Shown here: piece by piece, positions 1 through 9,775 of the stretch
Position numbering within the stretch: the first letter of the stretch is position 1
Layout: each line of letters opens with the position of its first letter
From: Vombatus ursinus
Taxonomy: Eukaryota; Chordata; Mammalia; Diprotodontia; Vombatidae
DNA length: 64,000 bases
Assembly (NCBI RefSeq): GCF_900497805.2
Contig: NW_020954610.1
Span: 20,777,873 to 20,841,872 of the forward strand
Reading direction: 5' to 3'
Program-made: the position numbers and the translations under genes
The notes under the pieces: model-generated
Seen by the model: only the letters and a program-made list of their open reading frames with translations
What the model was told of the DNA's origin: nothing
Database searches by the model: none

Positions 1-170
1 AGCATGACCAGTCCCTCCAATTTATCCTCATCTGACATGGACTCAAATTATTTCACTCTCTTAGTTAGCCACCTCTGGACAGTCTTCCATTTATTAATAT
101 TCTTCTTAAAGTGTAATACCCTGAACTTAATATAACACTATAGAATATGAGGACCAGTGAAGGAACAAAT
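1..170 (-). mobile_element. CR1/L3-type LINE fragment, antisense
   Basis: The sequence reads as the complement of the CR1/L3 3' region. Hallmarks are the strings 'cctctggacagtcttcc' and 'ttcttaaagtgtaatacc', which correspond to the CR1 stretch around 'gaggactgtccagag' followed by the 'ttctgggcaccac' region. It is cut by the window edge and diverged. A sense-strand fragment of the same LINE lineage lies at 49.1-49.5 kb. The identification rests on recalled consensus only. Confidence 0.6.
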
Positions 171-177
171 AAATAAA

Positions 178-300
178 AACTTTGATTAAGTGCTTACTAT
201 ATGCCAAGCACTGTACTAAGTGTTGGGGTTACAGATATAAAAGTGAAACTGTCCCTGGCCTCAAATAACTTACATTATAATAGAAGATGATACATTCAGA
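178..300 (-). mobile_element. L2 LINE 3' end, antisense
   Basis: The stretch 'gtgcttactatatgccaa' followed by 'gtgttggggttacag' is the complement of the L2 3' terminus, whose sense strand reads about 'tgtatccccagcgcctag' then 'gtgcctggcacatagtag'. It is followed by the usual 'gtccctggcctcaaataac' complement. It is a 5'-truncated relic with no coding content. Confidence 0.75.
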
Positions 301-1555
301 GGAACAGTGAGAATTGAATGGTGTATTGCTTTGGAAAGTTACAGGTATAATGAGTGTGGTCATGGGGGAGCCAGCTGCACCACCCTTTTTATAAGCCATA
401 GTAGTATTGATTTGATTATAGTTCTCAGAACAAGAGGTAGAGAAACCCAGGTAAATGACTGGACAGAATGTGAAGCATGGTTTGCTCAGGTTGGCCAGTT
501 AGGTATAGTGTGCTATATGGATTTATCCTCAGTCATTCAGCAACCACAATAGCTCAACCCCAGAGTGGGAATGCCAGAGCTGTTAAATCTTCTAAGAAAT
601 GGTCTTTGGAGATGTAAAGTGGTCTGAAAGTTTCAAAAGCATGGCAAATAACAAGAAGATGGCTGGTATGGTCACATGTATGGAATGTTGAGCACAAGAT
701 ATGACCAAGATCGTGTACCTAAATTAAACCTCAAACAGGTCCAAATGCAATACCCTGGGCACTAACTAGGCACTTACGAAAGATTTGTTGGATTAAATGC
801 CTCATTCTTATGGGTTTGAAAAAGATACTTGACAAAAAAAAGATCCAGTTAGGAGGAGGAAAGGTATATTGACCCCTAATATCAGTCCTAGATGAGATCA
901 TTATAATTCACAGGAGGAGAGGGAGAAAGAAGAAGCCACTAATGACTATGGACTTCCAATGCCTCTAAATTTAAAGCCAGTGTCTACACTTAGTTTTTGG
1001 ATATCTCATTTTTTTTAATATTCCATTTTTCCCCTTTGTAAGAGAGCTATGATACTCAAAGTATATGATTACTCAAAGTATAATTTACAAAAATAGCATT
1101 TTGATGAATGACATATTAAAAATTGCTTCGAACTTTTGAGGAGAAATTTACTTTGCAAATTCTAATGACAATTGCCCAAATAAAATGGCCTTCATTTAGC
1201 ATAGTCTGATGAAGTTAAAATATCTTCAGTCCGTAACTTTTCTCCTATCCTATAGACTTTACTTAATACATGTAGAACATTGCTGTTGCAATTCACAGTG
1301 ATGAAGGATCTACTTATCTCCAACAAGCAACAGGGGATTCTTTGGTGTAAAGTTGAGGTAGGGAAGGTTGATCAAACAACATGTAAAACAGGGAAGCATG
1401 ACAAATTTTCTTTTTAGGACAATAAAATGATTTATTTTAGATCCCCATGATGGGCAAAATCTGAAGTAACTAAGGAAACAAAGGTTCAGTCTTGTGAGTC
1501 TATCAATACAAGCATATCGTCCGTGCCTAGGGTCCTTCACTTTTTACCTCCACCC
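301..1555. other. Unassigned non-coding stretch
   Basis: I recognise no repeat family or exon here. The longest open frame is 81 codons (307-552, plus strand), with no known motif and no splice context. The 850-960 segment is purine-rich. I treat it as unique or very old sequence. Confidence 0.5.
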
Positions 1556-1660
1556 ACAGTTTCTCTTTCATATTGCTACAGATTTATAGAATTCCAAAAT
1601 AAGAAGGGACCTTGAGGGTTGTTAAATCTAACTTACTTCCTAACGTATGACACATGGTCA
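1556..1660 (-). mobile_element. Possible MIR3/CR1-tail fragment
   Basis: The string 'agaattccaaaataagaagg' then 'gaccttgagggttgtt' resembles the complement of the CR1/L3-type 3' tail ('aaggtcccttccagctct') carried by MIR3-like SINEs. Only the tail portion is visible and divergence is high, so the family call is tentative. Confidence 0.4.
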
Positions 1661-2011
1661 TAAAACTAGTAAAGCCTATGAATCTAAGTTTGCCAGAAAA
1701 AAAAAAATGAAGGGACCCTGGTGTGACCTCTCCAAGGTTGAGAATCTTGGGAAACTAATGGCTAGATGATCAATTAGGTCACTTTCAGCCCAATAGCTTG
1801 TGATCATGTAGCCAAGTTCTGTTTGAACATAAACAATGAGTTGGAAATCAGTTTATTCCCTTGACAGACAGTTCTAAACCATAGGAGGGAAACTAGAGAT
1901 CACCCATTAACTTCCACCCATCATTTGTAGGTGGCCATAGGCAGTAAAACACTTGAAATAGATACTATTTTTTTTCTGTTTTCCTAGTATAAATTGTCGC
2001 TTACTAACTAT

Positions 2012-2265
2012 AATAATAGCTAACATTTATTTAGCATCTAGCATGTGTCAGGCCCTGCACTATGTATATTACAAACATTATTTCATTCAATCCTCATAAC
2101 CACCCTGAGAAGTAGGTGATATTATTATCCCCATTTCACAGATGAAGAAACTGAGGCAAACACAGATTGTGGCTTGCACAGGGTCACAGAGTTAGTGAGC
2201 GTCTAAAGCCAGTGTTGAACTGAGCTCTTACCATCTCCAGGTCTAGCACTTCTATTCACCTGTTA
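2012..2265 (-). mobile_element. MIR/THER1-type CORE-SINE, antisense
   Basis: This is a near full-length CORE-SINE in reverse orientation. The blocks in order are the L2-like tail ('tgtgtcaggccctgcacta'), the core ('cctgagaagtaggtgatatt', 'gatgaagaaactgaggca') and the tRNA-derived head ('gggtcacagagttagtgag'). It is one of the best-preserved MIR-class copies in the window. The orientation is inferred from the head and tail order. Confidence 0.85.
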
Positions 2266-2331
2266 ACATGCTAACAAAGAGCATGAATCTATCTTTATTT
2301 AGTAAAAAAAAAAATGGGCCTCATGTTATCA

Positions 2332-2530
2332 AGTATCATAGATTTAGAACTGGAATGAATCATAAAATTTATCTAGTTCAACCCTTTTATTTTTCAGATG
2401 AAGAAATTGAGGCCAAGAGAGATTAAGTGATTTTACCAATGTCATACATGCAGTAAGTGGCAGAGCAAGGATTCAGATTCAGTTCTTGCTTCCAAATCCA
2501 GCACTTTTTCCATTTCATCACACTGTCAAT
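2332..2530 (-). mobile_element. MIR3-type SINE with CR1/L3-like tail, antisense
   Basis: It begins with a complement of the CR1-like tail ('tagatttagaactggaat'), continues into 'gatgaagaaattgaggcca' and ends in the tRNA-related part ('cagtaagtggcagagcaagg'). It differs from the 2012-2265 copy by having a CR1-like rather than an L2-like tail. Confidence 0.65.
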
Positions 2531-2542
2531 CTTCCTCTACGT

Positions 2543-2720
2543 CTAGGGTTCTTAACCTTTGTTATATCATGGACCCCTTGGGCACTCTGATTCTAATACT
2601 ACTATAATTTGCTTTGTTGCCTACATAATTCATTGAAGGAAATGCAAAATTTCAATGACAAGTTAGTAAAAATTAAGATTTACTTTTTCCATCCAAATTC
2701 ATGAACTTTTTTCCACCACT
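2543..2720 (+). mobile_element. hAT-type non-autonomous DNA transposon (MITE), partial
   Basis: It starts with 'tagggttcttaacct', which matches a hAT-type terminal inverted repeat of form CAGGGGTTCTTAACC, and continues 'catggaccccttgggca'. The body ('tttgttgcctacat', 'ttgaaggaaatgc', 'ccatccaaattcatgaac') matches the distal half of the element, so the centre appears deleted. No transposase reading frame is present and the far terminus is not clear. The exact family name is uncertain. Confidence 0.65.
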
Positions 2721-3840
2721 CCTACCCCTCATTCACAGGAATAACCCTGTTCTAGAGGAAACAGCAATAGCAGGTAGAAGAAAGTTTGGTTTGGATTTTT
2801 TTTTAATTTTTTTCTGAATTTCCAATTCCTTCACGGGTTACCCTTAGCTTTCAGAAAATACAAACTAATTAAAAATATTTGCCTATAATCATAGTGAAAA
2901 CATTTTCTTATTTCACTCCATTCAGTAGACATGATGATGAGAGAGCAGCTCCCTTTGAATACCAAGAATAATGATCTTGAGCTCAAATAGTTCACCATTA
3001 TTTCTTATATTTGTTTCCTTAGGGATTAAGGGTTGGCCGCAGTGATCCTTGCTTTAGTCTTATTTTTGTTGTTGGAGATGAGCAATCCTTTCAAACTGCA
3101 CCTTTCAGCTTTTTATTTTGTTGCACAGTATTCAAAATCCAGTAGTTTTTATTCCAGATAAAATTTGACTATAAATGTATATTTTATTTATGAAAGAAAA
3201 ATTCACTTATGAATAGTATAAATTAAATACAAATAAGAAAATCAAGTAATTCTACCATGAACTAAGAATTAGGAGAATACATCTGACTGTAGAAATTTCA
3301 CAGAGATCTAAATCTTAGCCAGTAATCATTTCTGACATTTTACTACTGCATGGTTCATTATGCCTAGACCTTTTTTATTCAAATAGTCAAACTACCCTTC
3401 CTGATTTATAATGTACATGGGTGGTTAATCTTCAGATTCTAATTGTAACTTGATCACATATTTTAAACTAAATGTATTCATTACAGATTCAAAGACATTT
3501 CAGATATTTCTATTTAAAGGCACCAATGGCAGAAATTGCAATTTCTAGTATAAATCTTCAGTTTGCATATCCTTTAACAGCCTTAAAGATGATTTATGGT
3601 AGCCCATCTACCTCAGATGTAATGAATCTTAAGAAAGTCTTTCTACTAACCCAAAGGGTGGTACTCAAGTGTCTGTGGAATGGTTTGAAATTTACTGAAA
3701 GGATATTAAGCTTTGCCTTTGTATCTAAATTCATAATCTATGTAATGCTGGACCTATTTGCACAGCTCATCTTAACTCCTAAAATTCATGGAAGGCCTTA
3801 CATTTAATAGACAGTTAATGTTTGCAGGATTTAATGAAAT
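2721..3840. other. Unassigned non-coding stretch
   Basis: This is AT-rich sequence with no repeat family I recognise. An open frame of 111 codons at 3472-3807 (plus) has no recognisable domain, no good start context and no neighbouring exons. I do not call it a gene. Confidence 0.5.
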
Positions 3841-3841
3841 C

Positions 3842-4005
3842 AATGAGCTTGAAGTGTCCTCAGAAATTATCTCAACCATCCCCCATTCTATAGATGATGT
3901 AATTGAAGCCCATAAGGGTTAAATGATTTGCCCACAGTCAACAAAGTCAATTGTTGGTAGCACCAAGGACTAGAACCTAGGTCTTCTGATTTCCACTTCT
4001 CCTGG
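3842..4005 (-). mobile_element. MIR3-type SINE fragment, antisense
   Basis: The segment 'gatgatgtaattgaagccc', then 'ttgcccacagtcaacaaag' and 'actagaacctaggtcttctg' is a diverged reverse MIR-class core plus tRNA-like head. The left end ('tcctcagaaattatctcaac') resembles the CR1-like tail rather than L2. Confidence 0.6.
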
Positions 4006-4204
4006 AGAATTATATTTGAAAGTTGTTTGTTTGAGTGTAGATGGGGAGGGGGGGGTGTTCTGTTCTTAAAATCATTTTTTGTGGAATTAAAAAATGAAAT
4101 ATTTAAATACTATCAGGTTACTCATGACAGTTATCACTTATGATTCTAGCTTGTTTTTCAGTAAGAAAAATCTTAAGAAAAAATGAAATCCTAGCATACA
4201 AGCT

Positions 4205-4422
4205 AGGATTTGTGTAGCCCTTTAAGTTCTGAAAAACACTTTACATATCTTAACTCATTTGATCCTCACAACGTATGAGGAAACTGAGGCTGTTAGAAAT
4301 TAAGTGACTTGTACAAGGTCACAAACCTAGAAAGTATCTAAATCAGGATTAGAACTTAGGTCTCCTTGACTACAATCTATTTGGCAGCTAGGTGATACAT
4401 TGTACCACCTAGAAGCCCTAAA
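4205..4422 (-). mobile_element. MIR/THER1-type CORE-SINE, antisense
   Basis: The L2-like tail complement ('cactttacatatcttaac', 'tcatttgatcctcacaac') leads into 'gaggaaactgaggctg' and the head ('aggtcacaaacctagaaag', then a box reading 'ttggcagctaggtgatac'). It is nearly complete but diverged. Confidence 0.8.
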
Positions 4423-4519
4423 TGATTTTATCATGTAGAATTTTCTAAGTAATCCTAGCAAGGTGATGCAGGCTTTGACATCTTTTCTAAAGTTCTAGTT
4501 TTTTGTTTGTTTGTTTTTA

Positions 4520-4672
4520 ACAATGAACCTCAGTTAGAAGATTGCAATAGATTCCTAATTGGATGTCTTGTTTCAATTTTCTTCCTTCTTCAATCCATCA
4601 TCTAAGCAGATGCCAAAATAATCATCCTAAATGTTTAAAATGACCATGTTATTTCCCTGCTTGTAGACTTGA
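4520..4672 (+). mobile_element. L2 LINE 3' UTR fragment
   Basis: The string 'cttcaatccatcatctaagc', then 'atcatcctaaatgtttaaaa' and 'gaccatgttatttccctgct' matches the L2 3' region around 'gaccatgtcactcccctgct'. It ends where the antisense BovB 3' terminus begins, so the BovB probably inserted into or beside this L2. Confidence 0.65.
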
Positions 4673-4673
4673 T

Positions 4674-5704
4674 GTTACAGTTCAGTCATGTCTGACTCTT
4701 TGTGACCCGGTGAACCATAGCACATCAGGCTCTTTTATCCTCCATTATCTCTCAAAGTCTGTCCAAGTTCATGTTCATTGTCTATCTCACCCTCTGCCAT
4801 CTCCTTTTCTTTTTGTCTTCAATATTTTCCAACATTAGGATCTTTCCAAAAGAGTCCCATCTATTTGCCATGAAATGATGACACTAGTTGCCATGATCTT
4901 TTTTTTTAATGTTAAGCTTCAAGCCAGCTTTTACACTGTCTTCATTTCACCCTCGTCAAGAGGCTTCTTAAATACTCTACACTTTCTGCCATCAGAGTGG
5001 TGTCATTGTATATTTGAGATTGTTGGTATTTCTCCTAGCATCATTAATTCTAGCTTTTGATTCATCTAGTCTGGCATTTCATATGATGTACTCTGCATAT
5101 AAGTCAAATAAACAAGGTGACAATATACTGCCTTGTTGTACTCATTTTCCCATCTTAAACCAATCAGTCATTTGATGTTTGGTTCTAACTGTTGCTTCTT
5201 GGCCCACATTCAGTTTCCTCAAGAAACAAGTAAGTTGAGCTGGTACTCCCATCTCTTTGGTTTTGTTGTGATCTACACAGTCAAAGGCTTTAGTGTAGTA
5301 AATGTAGCAGATGGAGATATTTTTCTGGAACTCCATTGCTTTTTCCATAATCCAGGTATTATTGACAACTTGGTCTCTACTTTCCCTGTGTCTTTGAAAA
5401 CAAACATGCTGCATTTGATAATTCTCAGTTCACATACTGCTGAAACCTAGCTTGTAGAATCTTAAGCATAACCTTAATGATGTGTGGAATGAGTGCAACT
5501 ATTCAGTAATTTGAACATTACCCTTCTTTAGGACTGGGATGTAAACCAATCTTTTCCAATCCAGTGGCTACTTGTTTTTGTTTTCAAAAGTTGTTGGCTT
5601 ACTGAATGCAGAACTTGAGGGTTTTAAATAGCTCAGCTGGAATTGTATCACCTCCACTAGCCTTATTGTTAGCAATGCTTCCTAAGGCCCAGTCAACTTC
5701 ATTC
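4674..5704 (-). mobile_element. BovB (RTE clade) LINE 3' portion, antisense, internally deleted
   Basis: The 3' tail complement at the left end reads 'ttcagtcatgtctgactctt' then 'tgtgaccc', the BovB signature. On the minus strand a reverse-transcriptase segment is clear: 'NKASGGDTIPAELFK' near 5660-5610, then 'TKAFDCVDHNK' and 'GVPAQLTCFLRKL' (5414-5142). Next come 'DTTLMAESVEYLRSLL' and 'IISWQID'. From the RT thumb the sequence passes almost directly to the 3' terminal region, so the C-terminal part is missing. Several stops and frame breaks make it dead. The endonuclease half is absent. Confidence 0.88.
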
Positions 5705-5900
5705 ACCCTTCTCCTCCTACTGCCTATATGGCAAGTTAGATTTCTATATGTAACTGAGTATGTTATTCCCAACCTAACCCAAATCCAATGAGAGTAAAGT
5801 TCAAATAATGCTCATCTCCCTCCCTTCTTTCCCTCTACTGTAGTAGGTCTTTGTGTTTCTTCATGTGATGTAATTTACCCTTTTCTGCCTCCTCCTAAGA
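5705..5900 (-). mobile_element. L1 inter-ORF fragment, antisense
   Basis: The complement reads as the purine-rich spacer between ORF1 and ORF2 of marsupial L1 ('aaagggtaaattacatcaca', 'aaagacctactacagtagag', 'ctaacttgccatatagg'). It matches the spacers at 6.17-6.36 kb and at 44.7-44.9 kb. It abuts the BovB on one side and an RTE fragment on the other, so it is an orphan piece of a larger rearranged L1. Confidence 0.75.
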
Positions 5901-5904
5901 TCCC

Positions 5905-6062
5905 TATAGGATTATGGCCTTATCACTAATCAATGTGACTCCTTCAGCTCTGAGTAGTTGAGATTCACCATAGGTCTTTGGCCCATAAATAGCCTTCAGG
6001 GTATCATAAACCTGTTTTGGATTGTTACTATCAGAATACAAGTGAATTTCACCTGCCTCCTT
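5905..6062 (-). mobile_element. RTE-type LINE coding fragment (endonuclease-RT linker), antisense
   Basis: The minus strand translates as 'EIHLYSDSNNPKQVYD', then 'TLKAIYGPKTYGES' and 'QLLRAEGVTLISDKA'. This is the linker of RTE-like LINEs that precedes the RT domain (typical family form 'FYDALKAIYGP...LLSADGTTLLTDK'). It would continue directly from the antisense endonuclease fragment at 9.78-11.33 kb. The two are therefore probably one element split by inserted L1 sequence. Confidence 0.7.
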
Positions 6063-7956
6063 TTGACCACCAGCTCTCTCAATCTGCCCTCCCTTCTATT
6101 TGTCCCTTCCCTTTCTTTTCCCTTTTCCCTTACTACTTCTTCTTTCCCTTTTATCCCCCATTCCCTTTTTTCTCCTATCCCTTCCTATTGCCTATATGGC
6201 AAGTTAAAAATTCTATACCTAACTGAGTATATTATTCCCTCCTTGAGCCAAATCTGATGAAAGTAAAGTTCAAACAATGTTAATTTCCCTACCTTCTTTG
6301 CCTCTATTGTAACAGGTCTTTGTGCCTCTTCATGTGATGTAATTAACCCTTTTCTGCTTCCTTCTTTGCTCTTCTCCTATTACAGTTCCTTTCCACCACT
6401 TCATTAGGTTTTCTTTTTTATCATTACATAAAATTCAACTTAAACCCATCCCTTTTGTCTATGTATATCCCACTAACTGTTGTAATAAAGATACAGTTCT
6501 TAAGAGTTGTAAGTATCATCTTCCCATGTAGAGATGTTAAACAGTTTACCCTTATTGAATAAAATGTGTTTTTTTTTTCCTTTCTTGTTTACTTTTTTAT
6601 GCCTCTCTTGAGTCTTGTATCTGAAGATCAAATTTTCCATTGAGCTCTGGTCTTTTCATCAGGAAAGTCTCAAAGTCCTCTATTTCATTGAATGACCATC
6701 TCATCCCCTGAAAGATTGTGCTCAATTTCACTGGGCAGTTGATCCTTGGTTATAATCCAAGCTCCTTTGCCTTATGGAATATCATATTCTAAGCCCTCTG
6801 ATCTTTTAATGTATAAGCTACAAGGTCCTGCATCATCCTGACTGTGGTTCCATGATATTTGAATTGTTTCTTCCTGGCTGCTTGCAGGATTTTCTCATTC
6901 ACCTGATAATTCTGGAATTTGGCTACAATATTCCTTGGCATTTTCAATTTGCAATATCTTTCAGGAAGTGATCAGCAGATTTTTTAGATGACTATTTTAC
7001 CCTATGCTTCTAGGACCTCAGGGCAGTTTTCCTTGATGATCTCCTGAAAGATGCTCTCTAGGTTCTTTTTTCCATCATGGCTTTCAGGTAGACCAATAAT
7101 TATTAAGTTATCTCTCCTGGATCTATTTTCCAGGTCAGTTGTTTTTCTAATGAAGTATTTTACATTTTCTTCTATTTTGTTATTCTTTGGATTTTGCTGA
7201 TTCTTGATGTCTCATATAGTCATTAGCTTCCAATTTTCCAATTCTAATTTTTAATTAATTATTTTCTTCAATTTTGTACCTCCTTTTCCATTTGGCCCAT
7301 TTTACTTTTTAGGCAGTTTCTTTCTTCAGTGTACTTTTTTTCCCCATTTTGTCAACTGTATTTTTAAAAGAATTGTTAAATTTTTCTTCTACCTTTCTTA
7401 TTTGACTTTTAAAATCCTTCTTGAGCTCTAACAAGAAGGCTTTTTTGTGCTTGAGACCAGTTCATATTCCCCTCTGAGGTTTCAGATGTAGGTATATTGA
7501 CAATGTTGTCCTCTCCTGAATTTGTGTATTGATCTTTCCTGTCACCAAGATACTTTTCTATGGTCATTGTTTTTCTATGTTACTTTTTACTCATATTGTT
7601 TGCCTTTTTTTCTGGCTTTTAAAATTGATCTCTGCTTCTGGGTCATAGGCGGCATTGTCCCAGGCTTTTTGTGCTGGGGCTTAGGGACCTGGTTACTGGT
7701 TTGCTGAGGTGTGGCTTATCATGGCTTTCTGGGACACCTCCCTTCTTATACTGCTCCACTTCAGCCATATCAAGGGGGACCTTTCCCCTTTATCCCCCTA
7801 GCCTCACGAGCTAAAAGAACACTATATCTTGTCTTTCCTCTGACTCCACTATTTCAGAATTTTTCCTGGGACAATATTCTCTGGGCTTTTCAAGGTCAAT
7901 AAGAAAGGGTAAGAATGACTTACTGCTTCCTCCACCATCTTGGTTCCCAGGAGTCT
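6063..7956 (-). mobile_element. L1 LINE 5' half (5' UTR, ORF1, spacer), antisense
   Basis: The 5' end is at the right, where the complement reads 'gggaaccaagatggtgga'. The 5' UTR lies at about 7640-7956, ORF1 at about 7500-6600 and the polypurine spacer at about 6540-6063. ORF1 is recognisable by its C-terminal 'tcaatttcactgggcag' and 'tataatccaagctcct' complement, shared with ORF1 of the L1 at 34-36 kb. ORF1 is broken by many stops. There is no ORF2 and no poly-A at the left end, so the 3' half was lost. Confidence 0.85.
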
Positions 7957-8170
7957 AAATAGGTGACTTTCAAACCTTCAGTCTGTGGGCTAATAGCTCC
8001 AGGAGCAGCTGCTGCGCCCCTGCTGCCACTACTTCTGCTGATTCAGTCGCTCCCAAGGCCTGCTCCTGGTTTGCTAGGGCAGGGGAATGAGTTTCTCTCT
8101 CATCCAGTTTCAACAGGACCTGCCTTTTCACTGAGTCAAGAATCCTGCATTACTGTAAGCTGCATTTATA
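7957..8170. other. Short GC-rich segment, unassigned
   Basis: This is a locally GC-rich block ('caggagcagctgctgcgccc') lying between the 5' end of one antisense L1 and the 3' end of another. It could be 5' UTR sequence of a different L1 subfamily, but I cannot align it to the other 5' UTRs in this window. Confidence 0.35.
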
Positions 8171-9441
8171 CTTTATTTTTTTAATAATTAATTTATTTTT
8201 TTTGAATTTTCAACATTCACTTCCACATAATGTTGAATTTTAAATTTTCTCTCTCTTGCAGTTCTCCCTCCCCCCCCAACATCGTGTACAATCTGATATA
8301 GGCTCTACAAATGCATTCATGTTAAGCATATTCTCCCATTAGTCATGATGTAAAGAACAATTAGAACTAATGGGAGGAACCACAAGAAGGAAGCGATAAA
8401 ACAAAACAGCAAAGGAAAAGGAGAGCAAATAGTATGTTTCCATCTGCATTCAGAATCTATATTCCCTTCTCTGGGTGTGGATAGCAATTTCCATTGTGAG
8501 TCTTTTGGAGTTGCCTTAGAGTCTTGCACTGCTGTGAAGAGCCAGGTCTATCATAGTCAGTCATCCCATAATGTGGCTATTACTGTGTACAATGTTCTGA
8601 TTCTGCTCATTTCACTCAGCATCAGTTCATGTAAGTCTTTCCAATTTTTTTTGAAGTCTGCCTGCTCATCATTTCTTATAACACAATAGTATTCTGTTAC
8701 ATTCATATACCACAAGTCATTTAGCCATTCCCCAATTGATGAGCATCCCTTCAATTTCCAAGTCTTGGCCACTACAAAAAGAGCTGCTATAAATATTTTT
8801 GTACATGTGGGTCTTTTTCCCCTTTTTATTATCTCTTTGGCATACAGACCTAGAAGTGCTATTGCTGGGTCAAAGGGTATGCACAGTTTTATAGCCCTTT
8901 AAGCATAGTTCCAAACTGTTCTCTAGAATGGCTGGATCAGTTCACAACTCTACCAACAATGCATGTCTTTTCCAATTTTCCCACATCTTCTCCAACATTT
9001 ATCTTTTCCTGTTCTGTCTTATTAGCAAATCTGATATGTGTGATGTGGTACCTCAGAGTTGTTTTGATTTGCATTTATCTAATCAATAGTGATTTAGAAC
9101 ATTTTTTTCATATGACTATAGATAGCTTTAGTTGCTTCCTCTGAAAACTGCGTGTTCATATCTTTTGACCACTTATCAATTGGGGAATGATTTATATTCT
9201 TATAAAGATGACTCAGTTCTCTATATATTTTAGAAATGAGTCCTTCATCAGAGACACTGGTTGTAAAACATTTTTTCCCAGTTTTCTGCTTCCCTTTTAA
9301 TCTTCTATGTACTGGATTTATTTGTGCAAAACCTTTTCAATTTAATGTAATAAAAATTGTCTATTTTGCATTTCATAATGTTCTCTATCTTTTGTTTGGT
9401 CATAAGTTCTTCTCTCCATAGATCAGAAAGGTAAACTATGT
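8171..9441 (-). mobile_element. L1 LINE 3' end (ORF2 C-terminus and 3' UTR), antisense
   Basis: The left end is the poly-T complement of the L1 3' tail, followed by 'gaattttcaacattcact', the L1 terminal motif. On the minus strand the ORF2 C-terminal region is evident: 'KTWKLKGCSSIGEWLNDL' and 'IRNDEQADFKKNWKDLHE' (8772-8557), resembling the human ORF2p C-terminus. It is truncated at its 5' side and joined head-to-head to a sense L1 piece at 9442. Confidence 0.9.
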
Positions 9442-9775
9442 GACCCAGGAATACCACTTCTAGGTCTGTATCTCAAAGAGATCACAAAAATGGGAAAAGG
9501 ACCCACATGTACAAAAATATTTTTAGCAGCTCTTTTTGTGGTGGCCAAGAATTGGAAATTGAGGGCATTCCCATCATTTGGGGAATCACTGAACAAATTG
9601 TGGCATATGAATATAATGTGATACCATTGTGCTATAAGAAATGATGAGCAGGCAGACTTCAAAAAAACTTGGAAAAACTTACATGAACTGATGCTGAGTG
9701 AAATGAGCAGAACCAGGAGAACATTGTACACAGTAATAGCCACATTATGGGATGACTGACTTTGATAGACTTAGC
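9442..9775 (+). mobile_element. L1 ORF2 C-terminal fragment, sense, inverted relative to neighbour
   Basis: The plus strand encodes 'DPGIPLLGLYLKEITKMG' and 'IRNDEQADFKKTWKNLHE'. This covers the same consensus segment as minus-strand 8867-8535, at roughly 87 percent identity by eye. Because the arms overlap in the consensus, a simple 5' inversion of a single insertion does not explain it. It has no poly-A tail and ends at the RTE fragment. Confidence 0.85.

Noticed and set aside
3472-3807. 111-codon open frame
   Set aside because: There is no similarity to a known family and no gene context; it is not distinguishable from chance.
5142-5414. Host reverse-transcriptase-like gene
   Set aside because: The motif 'AFDCVDHNK' and the flanking 3' tail identify a dead BovB LINE.
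8171-9775. Single L1 insertion with a twin-priming 5' inversion
   Set aside because: The inverted part covers the same consensus region as the upright part instead of the adjacent upstream part, so two copies or a duplication are needed.
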